Source: Lachnospiraceae bacterium UBA3821
GTDB lineage: Bacteria; Bacillota; Clostridia; Lachnospirales; Lachnospiraceae
NCBI GenBank assembly: GCA_002368865.1
Contig: DFDT01000119.1
Location: 1 to 20,649, forward strand
Direction of reading: 5' to 3'
Length of the DNA: 20,649 nt
Part shown: positions 15,201-20,649 of the stretch, one piece after another
Layout: each line of letters opens with the position of its first letter
Numbering within the stretch: position 1 is the stretch's first letter
Translations under genes and position numbers: made by a program
Notes under the pieces: model-generated
What the model was told of the DNA's origin: nothing
The model's database searches: none
The model's input: the letters and a program-made list of their open reading frames with translations, nothing else

Positions 15201-15244
15201 ATTGTTTGGGAATTGTTTGAGAAATGTTTCTGAATTGTTAATTG
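15201..15244 (-). repeat. Four tandem 11-bp repeats overlapping the -35 region (candidate response-regulator operator)
   Basis: On the plus strand the units are ATTGTTTGGGA, ATTGTTTGAGA, AATGTTTCTGA and ATTGTTAATTG, each exactly 11 bp and contiguous. Units 1 and 2 differ at one base, and units 3 and 4 are more diverged. On the minus strand this reads approximately TCTCAAACAAT. An 11-bp period puts each unit on the same DNA face and is typical of OmpR/PhoB-family binding sites. The block ends a few bases upstream of the extended -10 of the epimerase gene. Binding by the regulator encoded two genes away is inference. Confidence 0.55.
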
Positions 15245-15251
15245 AGATGAG

Positions 15252-15292
15252 AAAATAAAAAGGTCTTCTATAGAAAATATCCATAAAAGACC
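15252..15292 (-). terminator. Intrinsic terminator of the exporter operon
   Basis: Downstream of the permease stop on the minus strand, a 13-bp stem pairs 15262-15274 with 15280-15292. It has two G-T wobbles and a 5-nt loop, and is followed by TTTTTATTTT (15252-15261). The stem base is GGTCTT/AAGACC. It separates the exporter operon from the epimerase promoter. Confidence 0.85.
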
Positions 15293-15304
15293 CCGGAAAA
15301 CATC

Positions 15305-16591
15305 TTATTCATACCGCAGCGCTTCAATTGGATTCATCTTGGCCGCCTTGTTCGCCGGATAATAGCCGAAAAACACGCCAATTGCCAGCGAGAATACCAG
15401 CGATCCGATAATACTGCCGATGGAAGGACTGGCGGCATAGCCCAGCGCCTTGGCTGCGACCGCTCCCATCACGATTCCCAGACCGACCCCGATTGCGCCG
15501 CCAATCAGACAGATGATCATGGCCTCTGTGATAAACTGGATCCGGATCGATCCATTGGTTGCCCCCAGCGCTTTTCTGGTTCCGATCTCTCTGGTTCGCT
15601 CTGTGATGGACACCAGCATAATATTCATGACACCGATTCCGCCCACCAGCAATGCGATTCCTGCAATGATGGAGATAGCCAATGTGATCGTCCCCATCAT
15701 GGTCGTCATACTCTCCACCATGGTGGCCATGCTGAAGGTATCCACCGTCAAATAAGCATTGCTCCGATAATATCCCTGCAGATAAGTCTTCACCTTGGAA
15801 GCCAGTCTGTCCGGATCCACACCGGTCTTGCCCACCACATCAAAATAAGCATAATTCCTGCTGTGTGTCAGCCGCTTTGCCGTCGTCAGGGGAATATACA
15901 GATTGGTGCCGGACGAACCGCTGCCCACGAGCATGGATTCCATCTGTGTTTTGTGATATTCATAGACCCCCACCACGGTAAAGGTAAGCGTCTGATTCAA
16001 TGCTTCCATGGAAATCTGTCTTCCCACCGTTGCCTCATAATCCCCGTCATATAGATCATCCACCAGCTGATCGGAGACCATGCAGACATTTCTGGCTCCG
16101 GATGCATCCGATGCGGAAATCTGGCTGCCCGCTTTCAGTTTCACATTGTTTGCCACAAAATACCCCTGGCTCACACCCATAACGGAAACCGAAGCCGATT
16201 CCGTTCCGCTCTTTACAACCGAGGACTCCACATCCTCCGTGGCGGAGATTGCCTCGATGGAATCCTCAAAATCTTTCAACAGATTCGTGATCATCTCATC
16301 GGTGATCAGATCGTCCTCCGTGATCTTTTTGGAACGATCCACTGTTCCGAACACAATCCCGTTCTCTTTCTCATCTATTTCGGGGGTCTTGCGCGTAATA
16401 TATACTTCCACGTTGTTTGCCCCCATGGACTGCATAGAATCCGACAATGACGCACTCAGGGAATTTCCCACCGTCATGATTGCGATAACCGATGAGATTC
16501 CGATGATGATCCCCAACATTGTCAAAAAAGCTCTGGTTTTATTTGCTTTCAGACTGGTCACAGCCATTCTGATATTTTCAAGAAATAACAT
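15305..16591 (-). CDS. ABC transporter permease, MacB/YknZ-like (FtsX type)
   Basis: A 428-aa permease of the MacB type. It has TM1 (about 21-42), a large extracytoplasmic MacB-PCD domain (about 43-295) and three C-terminal helices (about 300-328, 350-380, 390-412). The cytosolic coupling segment SITERTREIGTRKALGA is at 328-344 and the C-terminal signature PIEALRYE at 421-428. Such permeases work mechanically with an ATPase and an HlyD-like adaptor to export peptides or toxic compounds, and do not import. The gene overlaps the ATPase gene by 14 nt and is the last of three. In a Gram-positive context the closest known arrangement is Bacillus YknXYZ. The substrate is unknown. Confidence 0.93.
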   Translation of the reverse strand: MLFLENIRMAVTSLKANKTRAFLTMLGIIIGISSVIAIMTVGNSLSASLSDSMQSMGANNVEVYITRKTPEIDEKENGIVFGTVDRSKKITEDDLITDEMITNLLKDFEDSIEAISATEDVESSVVKSGTESASVSVMGVSQGYFVANNVKLKAGSQISASDASGARNVCMVSDQLVDDLYDGDYEATVGRQISMEALNQTLTFTVVGVYEYHKTQMESMLVGSGSSGTNLYIPLTTAKRLTHSRNYAYFDVVGKTGVDPDRLASKVKTYLQGYYRSNAYLTVDTFSMATMVESMTTMMGTITLAISIIAGIALLVGGIGVMNIMLVSITERTREIGTRKALGATNGSIRIQFITEAMIICLIGGAIGVGLGIVMGAVAAKALGYAASPSIGSIIGSLVFSLAIGVFFGYYPANKAAKMNPIEALRYE

Positions 16592-17306
16592 GATTGCTTC
16601 CTCCGCGCTCTCCCGTGATCAGACCGTCGCTGATCGTCACAATGCGCTCCGTCTCCTCTGCCAGTTCGGTGGAATGTGTGATCAGGATAACCGTTTTCCC
16701 CTGCTCTTTGTTTAATTTATGAAACAGATCCATGACCACCCGCCCCGTCTTGGAATCCAGCGCGCCGGTAGGCTCATCCGCCAACACAATGGTCGGATCA
16801 TTGGCAAGACTTCTGGCAATCGCCACTCGTTGCTTCTGACCGCCGGAAAGCTCCTCCGGCATATGCTTCATACGGTCTGACATTCCTACCAGTTCCAACA
16901 GATACTCCGCCCGTTCCCTGCGCTCCCCGGCCGGCATCCCTGCATAAAGCATGGGAAGCTCCACATTTTTCAACGCATTGGTCTTTGCCACCAGATTATA
17001 CGTCTGAAACACAAACCCGATCTTCTGATTTCTGATATAAGAAAGTTCGTCGTCCGTGGCGTCCTCCACGTCAATGTCCTCGATCAGATACTTCCCGCTG
17101 GTGGGTCTGTCCAAAAGTCCGATCAGATTCATCAGCGTCGTCTTACCGGAGCCGGAAGCACCCACCACAGACACAAACTGTCCATCGAAAACGTCCATGC
17201 TGATCCCGTGAAGGATCTCCAGTTCATTGGGCTTCCCGATATAAAATGCCTTGTGGATATCCTGCAGCTGTAAAATTTTTTTTTGCATCTCTCCCGTCTG
17301 ATTCAT
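16578..17306 (-). CDS. ABC transporter ATP-binding protein, MacB/LolD/YknY-like
   Basis: A 242-aa nucleotide-binding subunit with every motif intact: Walker A GASGSGKTT (49-57), Q-loop Q101 (FVFQTYNL), signature LSGGQKQR (153-160), Walker B IVLADE (173-178), D-loop ALD and switch H211. It energises the adjacent FtsX-type permease from the cytosolic side. Its ATG overlaps the stop of the adaptor gene by one base (TGATG), with GAGGAGG about 10 nt upstream. The permease gene starts within its last codons. Order and coupling show a single transport unit. Confidence 0.95.
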   Translation of the reverse strand: MNQTGEMQKKILQLQDIHKAFYIGKPNELEILHGISMDVFDGQFVSVVGASGSGKTTLMNLIGLLDRPTSGKYLIEDIDVEDATDDELSYIRNQKIGFVFQTYNLVAKTNALKNVELPMLYAGMPAGERRERAEYLLELVGMSDRMKHMPEELSGGQKQRVAIARSLANDPTIVLADEPTGALDSKTGRVVMDLFHKLNKEQGKTVILITHSTELAEETERIVTISDGLITGERGGSNHVIS

Positions 17307-18862
17307 CAGAACCCTGCCTCCTCAAAGAACTGCAAATAATCATTGGTGCTGTCGATCACAATGACCGTGGTGCCTTCCTCCAAGTCACCCTTCTGGATCT
17401 CTGTGTAATAATTGCTCTCCATCACAACATGTACGTATTTTTTCTCATTGTTCACGCCGTCCTCACCGGGGATCTCCACAAAGGTATTTCCGGCTTCATC
17501 CTTTTGGATCGCGTTGTACGGAACCGTCAGTGCGTTCTCATGTTCCGTCACGATAATGCTCAGACTGGCTGTCATATCCAGACGCAGTCTGTCATTCGGC
17601 GTGTCCACAGAGATGCGCACCGCATAAGTAGCGCCGGAGCCGGTCGCTGCCGCCTGTGATGCCACAGGGGACACTTTGATGACCGTTCCTTCCAATTCCT
17701 CATCTCCGGTGGCATCCGTCTTGATCAGCACATGCTGTCCCACTGCAATATCACTGATATCGTACTGCCCGATCTCCGCCTCGATCTCAAAGGCAGACAC
17801 ATCCTGAATGGTCACAACAGCGCCGGCTGCAGGGCTGTAGCTCTCCCCTTTCTCCACGTTCACATGGGTCACCATTCCCGCCACGGGAGCGGTGAGTACG
17901 CCGTCCGCCAACTGCTTCTCATACGCCTCGATCGCCCTCTGCTGGGAAGTGGTATCATTCCCCAACTGGGTCTGGGTATAACCGCTTTTGGCGGAAGCGA
18001 TCATGCTGTCCTGACTGGCAACCGTATTATCATAACTACGCACCGCCTGATTATAAGCGTCCAGCGCTTTCTGCACCACTTCACTGTCCCGATAATCCTG
18101 CAATGCCTCTTTGCTTCTCTGATAGGCTTGATCCAACTGCTCATAAGCCACTTTTGCCGCATCGACCTTCGCCTTCAATGCCTCATATGCAGTAATCGCA
18201 GCCGCATCCGGGCCGGATACCGTGGCATCCAGCTGCTTCTTTAACGCCTCATACACATCTTCGGCATCGTCCGCATCATCCTCTGCATCATCCCTAGCAT
18301 CTTCCAGTTCTTTTTCCTGCTTTAGCTTATCTTCATATGCCTTTTTCGCCTCTGCAACCAGATCAGCCGCCTCTGCCAGCGTATAATCCCGGTTGCGCTC
18401 TGTATCCTCTATATTTCTCTTGCTGTTAGAAAGGCTAAGACCATTCGATGACTGCGTCCGCTTCAGCGCATTCCTCGCATCCTCCAGATCCTCTTCCAGA
18501 TCCGAAGTATCGAAAGCCACCAGTTTATCTCCGATATTGACGGTATCCCCCACCTCCACAAACACATCCGTAACATCCATCACGGAATTAAATTCGGTGG
18601 TGACATCCTTCCTGGAAACGCTCACGATCTTGCCGGTTGCCCCCACGCTCTTGATGAGGGAACGGGTGGATACCGTGTCCGTGGAAACCATGTTCTGCAG
18701 CACTTCGAATGCCTTCTTCGTCGCGTTCCGGCATGCATGTACTCCCAATGCGATCAGGATCAGGACAATCGCCAGAATGATCCATTTCACCTTCTTTTTT
18801 CCATTGCTTTTCTTCTTAAACTGATCCATCCCCGATGGATTTTTTTTCTCTCTTTTCTTCAT
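17306..18862 (-). CDS. HlyD/MacA-like membrane-fusion (adaptor) protein of the exporter
   Basis: A 518-aa adaptor subunit. A lysine-rich N-terminus is followed by a TM anchor (about 26-43). The first lipoyl half-motif (about 76-120) contains VEVGDTVNIGDKLVAFDTSDL. A long coiled-coil hairpin (about 121-318) includes an acidic patch around residues 185-205. The second lipoyl half has APVAGMVTHVNVEKGE (325-340), and beta-barrel and membrane-proximal domains follow to the end. In Gram-positives such adaptors (YknX type) help MacB-like exporters. The ATG at 18862 is chosen because AAAGGG lies 9 nt upstream and the predicted transcript starts near 18904; the longer frame opening at 18928 would precede it. 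It is the first gene of the exporter operon. Confidence 0.92.
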   Translation of the reverse strand: MKKREKKNPSGMDQFKKKSNGKKKVKWIILAIVLILIALGVHACRNATKKAFEVLQNMVSTDTVSTRSLIKSVGATGKIVSVSRKDVTTEFNSVMDVTDVFVEVGDTVNIGDKLVAFDTSDLEEDLEDARNALKRTQSSNGLSLSNSKRNIEDTERNRDYTLAEAADLVAEAKKAYEDKLKQEKELEDARDDAEDDADDAEDVYEALKKQLDATVSGPDAAAITAYEALKAKVDAAKVAYEQLDQAYQRSKEALQDYRDSEVVQKALDAYNQAVRSYDNTVASQDSMIASAKSGYTQTQLGNDTTSQQRAIEAYEKQLADGVLTAPVAGMVTHVNVEKGESYSPAAGAVVTIQDVSAFEIEAEIGQYDISDIAVGQHVLIKTDATGDEELEGTVIKVSPVASQAAATGSGATYAVRISVDTPNDRLRLDMTASLSIIVTEHENALTVPYNAIQKDEAGNTFVEIPGEDGVNNEKKYVHVVMESNYYTEIQKGDLEEGTTVIVIDSTNDYLQFFEEAGF

Positions 18863-18910
18863 GTCTGTCTGCCCTTTCTTTTGCAAAGCCATCCCGGCAC
18901 CATGCGTAAA

Positions 18911-18939
18911 ATTATACTCTATCGGCAATAATACTGCAA
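18911..18939 (-). promoter_or_regulatory. Promoter of the exporter operon
   Basis: On the minus strand TTGCAG (18934-18939) is 17 bp from a consensus TATAAT (18911-18916). The transcript would begin near 18904, about 42 nt before the chosen adaptor ATG. The weak -35 and the adjacent TTAAG repeats suggest regulation by an activator. Confidence 0.68.
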
Positions 18940-18955
18940 GGCGGCAGATTTAATT

Positions 18956-18971
18956 TTAAGCAAATATTAAG
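18956..18971 (-). repeat. TTAAG direct repeat with an 11-bp period upstream of the exporter promoter
   Basis: TTAAG at 18956-18960 and again at 18967-18971 (plus strand) are spaced exactly 11 bp, beginning 16 bp upstream of the -35. The spacing matches binding sites of winged-helix response regulators, for example the PhoP box of Bacillus. With only two short AT-rich copies, chance is a real possibility. Confidence 0.4.
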
Positions 18972-18983
18972 GTAACTACACAC

Positions 18984-19029
18984 TAAAAAAAGCAGACACA
19001 CTGGAATCCCGCTTCATCCAATGTGTCTG
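18984..19029 (-). terminator. Intrinsic terminator of the DUF6033-like gene
   Basis: A 13-bp stem (18993-19005 with 19017-19029, one mismatch, 11-nt loop, core CAGACACA/TGTGTCTG) is followed on the minus strand by a run of seven T residues (18985-18991). It begins 38 nt after the stop of the DUF6033-like gene and isolates it from the exporter operon. Confidence 0.82.
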
Positions 19030-19066
19030 TTTTCGTATATCTGTCTTATACCTACCTCATGCGAGT

Positions 19067-19999
19067 CTAAAACTTGAAGTCAAAATTCTGTCCGATCGAT
19101 CTCTCAGTGTCTGTCATGATGCCTCTTGCGGAATTGTCATATGCATACTGCTGCACCTTGCCCACCAGTTCATCCAACGAGTTTGCCCGAATCTCCACAT
19201 ACTCCTTGTTGTCCGTGGTCTCCACCTCATCCGCATCCTTTGAGCTATCACTCTTGTCAGCTTCTTTGGCCTGACGATTTTCCTTGGCCTTCTCCAGGCG
19301 TTCTTCCTGCGCTTTCTTCTCCGCCTGCTTCTTCTCCTTGGCCTTCAGTTCCTTCTTCTCCGCCTGCTTCTTTTCAATACGTTTTGCCTGCGCATCAGAA
19401 GATTTCTCCAGCGTAGCGAACATACTCGTGGTGCCGTCGGAATTTACGGACATACCGAAATTCTTCACGCTTGCACCGCTGCTGGCGAGGCTGTTCTTCG
19501 CCGCTGCCATCTGGCTCTGGGACATCGCAATGATGCCTTCATACTTCTTGCGATAGGACTCATCCGTCGCCATGCGCTCCAGCTTTTCCTCATCAATCAG
19601 CACCACCATCTTGTTGGCGTTGCCGTAAGCTGCCGCATTCTGCTGCACCTGCGACTTCATATCCTTGCTGACCAGGATGAACTCAGAATTGTGGAACTTG
19701 GACTTCAGCTTGTCATAGTAGTCCTTTGCCTTGTCGGACAACTCCACATCACCGATCGTCATTCCGTAGCCCTCTTTCGCAGAAGGTACCAGAGAACTCT
19801 TGGTGTCAATGGGCGACCATGCCTTGGTCTCTACCTTGGAACTGCCGGAACTCTCAGCACTGGAAGAAGTCTTCGCCGTCCCGGATGCAGACGAACCCGC
19901 TTTCGCAGAGCTTGTCTTAGCGGCGCTCGTCTTGCCGGAGCCGCTGTTGTAAGTCTGTGCTGCCTGCTGATAGGCAGACACGCCGAAAAAGTTTGCCAT
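19067..19999 (-). CDS. DUF6033-like protein
   Basis: A 310-aa protein that fits my memory of DUF6033, a Clostridia family of unknown function. The N-terminus MANFFGVSAYQQAAQTY is followed by a low-complexity Ser/Ala/Thr/Lys/Gly linker (19-58). A conserved core (about 70-200) contains FILVSKDMKSQVQQNAAAYG, KMVVLIDEEKLERMATD and NFGMSVNSDGTTSMFATLEK. A Lys/Glu/Ala-rich probable coiled coil (203-248) comes next, and the ending is ERSIGQNFDFKF. There is no signal peptide or membrane segment. A perfect AAGGAGGT 7 nt before the ATG, a strong promoter and its own terminator point to a well-expressed single-gene unit. The function is unknown. The repetitive linker plus coiled coil suggests a structural or scaffold protein, which is speculative. 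Confidence 0.82.
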   Translation of the reverse strand: MANFFGVSAYQQAAQTYNSGSGKTSAAKTSSAKAGSSASGTAKTSSSAESSGSSKVETKAWSPIDTKSSLVPSAKEGYGMTIGDVELSDKAKDYYDKLKSKFHNSEFILVSKDMKSQVQQNAAAYGNANKMVVLIDEEKLERMATDESYRKKYEGIIAMSQSQMAAAKNSLASSGASVKNFGMSVNSDGTTSMFATLEKSSDAQAKRIEKKQAEKKELKAKEKKQAEKKAQEERLEKAKENRQAKEADKSDSSKDADEVETTDNKEYVEIRANSLDELVGKVQQYAYDNSARGIMTDTERSIGQNFDFKF

Positions 20000-20025
20000 A
20001 CGCTTTACCTCCTTGTAAAAATGAA

Positions 20026-20041
20026 TGGAAATCCATTTCCA
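20026..20041. repeat. Inverted repeat just downstream of the DUF6033-like transcription start
   Basis: TGGAAATCCATTTCCA has perfect 7-bp arms around a central CC. It would fall at about +6 to +21 of the predicted transcript. A repressor operator is the simplest reading. A leader hairpin is less likely, because a two-base loop would force the innermost pairs open. Confidence 0.45.
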
Positions 20042-20052
20042 GTTACTCCTAC

Positions 20053-20081
20053 ATTATAACATATTCTGCAAGGTTTGTCAC
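20053..20081 (-). promoter_or_regulatory. Strong extended -10 sigma-A promoter of the DUF6033-like gene
   Basis: On the minus strand GTGACA (20076-20081; five of six consensus bases) is 17 bp from a perfect TATAAT (20053-20058) preceded by TG at the extended position (TGTTATAAT). This is the best promoter in the window. The transcript would start near 20046. Confidence 0.82.
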
Positions 20082-20083
20082 CC

Positions 20084-20114
20084 CGTTTGTGGCATATTTC
20101 CTGCGTTTGGGGCA
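20084..20114. repeat. Two direct repeats 20 bp apart upstream of the DUF6033-like promoter
   Basis: CGTTTGTGGCA (20084-20094) and CGTTTGGGGCA (20104-20114) match at 10 of 11 bases and are spaced exactly 20 bp, about two helical turns. They start 3 bp upstream of the -35, a normal position for an activator site. No regulator is recognised. Confidence 0.4.
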
Positions 20115-20127
20115 ATTTTATAAAATC

Positions 20128-20649
20128 TTACATTCCCAGGAATTCCTTCACCGTATCCTGCATCCTGTCCACATCACACTGCTTATCATGCAACACAGGC
20201 GCAGTGCGGATCTCCTCGATGGCGTTCGGCACCTTCACATTCGCCAGTTTGGAAAGCTCATCCACCAGCTCAAAATCCCCCATAGCGTCATATTTCGCAT
20301 CAATGGCATTCATCACGCTTCTGGTAAACTTAAACGGACTCGCGGTAGATGCGATCACGGTCTTCGCCGTATCGCCGGTCTCCTTCCTATACTTCTGATA
20401 AACCGCCGACGCCACCGCTGTATGGGTATCAATCACATAGCCGCAGCTCTCATAAAGGCGTTTGATCTCCGCTGCAGTCTCCGCCTCACTGGCATAATTG
20501 CCGTAGAAATCATTCAGACCTTTCTTCATCTCATCCGTGATCTCATATTTTCCCTGACTGCTGAGTGCCGCCATCAATTTCGCATTTTTCTCTGCGTCAT
20601 TGCCCGCGATGCGATAGATCAGACGCTCCAGATTGCTGGAGATCAGAAT
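20128..20649 (-). CDS. thrC: Threonine synthase, C-terminal part; runs off the right edge
   Basis: Threonine synthase is a PLP enzyme converting O-phosphohomoserine to threonine. The visible 173 codons hold the C-terminal third. ILISSNLERLIYRIAG opens the fragment exactly at the window edge. CGYVIDTHTAVASAVYQKY, TVIASTASPFKFTRSV and a helical tail ending in FLGM follow. These match the longer bacterial/fungal-type threonine synthases. The PLP lysine and the start lie beyond the window. The frame is open to the edge; an apparent internal start near 20577 is not used. No clear terminator is seen in the 128-bp gap to the next gene. Confidence 0.92.
   Translation of the reverse strand: MLISSNLERLIYRIAGNDAEKNAKLMAALSSQGKYEITDEMKKGLNDFYGNYASEAETAAEIKRLYESCGYVIDTHTAVASAVYQKYRKETGDTAKTVIASTASPFKFTRSVMNAIDAKYDAMGDFELVDELSKLANVKVPNAIEEIRTAPVLHDKQCDVDRMQDTVKEFLGM

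Noticed and set aside
15201..15244. CRISPR array or microsatellite
   Set aside because: The units are only 11 bp, contiguous without spacers, diverge between copies and sit in a promoter, so an operator is the better reading.
16080..16715. 211-codon open frame on the plus strand across the permease/ATPase junction
   Set aside because: It spans two real antisense genes with intact ABC motifs; no independent signals.
17246..17659. Plus-strand open frame opposite the adaptor gene C-terminus
   Set aside because: It is antisense to the conserved HlyD-like protein and has no supporting signals.
18984..19029. Small RNA gene or inverted terminal repeat of a mobile element
   Set aside because: A single hairpin plus T-run directly after a stop codon is fully explained as an intrinsic terminator; no transposase or matching distant end was seen.
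19300..19400. Transferred or repetitive element suggested by Lys/Glu codon repeats
   Set aside because: The repetition is codon-level within one reading frame and encodes a coiled-coil-like helix in an intact gene.

Overview
The window looks like chromosomal DNA of a Gram-positive, anaerobic gut-type Clostridia, most likely Lachnospiraceae. The reasons are an ATP-type PEP carboxykinase, an iron-sulfur flavoprotein, a YknXYZ/MacAB-type exporter without outer-membrane parts, a DUF6033-like protein, strong AGGAGG-type ribosome binding sites and clear sigma-A promoters with extended -10 elements. This placement is inferred from gene content; no rRNA or other species marker is present. No tRNA, rRNA, CRISPR, insertion sequence or prophage gene was seen, and no gene-free stretch exceeds 300 bases.

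Layout. (1) 1-400, minus: 5' part of pckA, with its promoter and a 63-nt leader containing an inverted repeat. (2) 619-3724, plus: the only plus-strand genes, a three-gene cassette of VTC-domain protein, DUF4956 membrane protein and CotH-like kinase. (3) 3721-11608, minus: a tightly packed probable six-gene operon of iron-sulfur flavoprotein, deoC, three large polytopic membrane proteins (one DUF6020-like, all GT-C-like in outline) and a three-domain Xaa-Pro aminopeptidase. Its last stop codon overlaps the CotH stop codon. (4) 11675-15126, minus: an extended SDR epimerase/reductase, an OmpR-type response regulator, a short-loop sensor kinase and a two-TM protein of unknown function. (5) 15305-18862, minus: adaptor, ATPase and permease of a YknXYZ/MacAB-type exporter, ending at a good intrinsic terminator. 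(6) 19067-19999, minus: a DUF6033-like protein with its own strong promoter and terminator. (7) 20128-20649, minus: 3' part of threonine synthase.

How the parts may work together. The VTC/DUF4956/CotH trio recurs as a unit in bacteria and probably forms one envelope-associated phosphate-chemistry system, whose product is not established. The two-component system and exporter resemble envelope-stress or peptide-detoxification modules. Two control regions carry direct repeats with an exact 11-bp period, as expected for OmpR/PhoB-family regulators: four copies before the epimerase gene and two copies before the exporter promoter. The three membrane proteins may act on lipid-linked sugars or surface polymers, but this rests on topology and a few motifs only.
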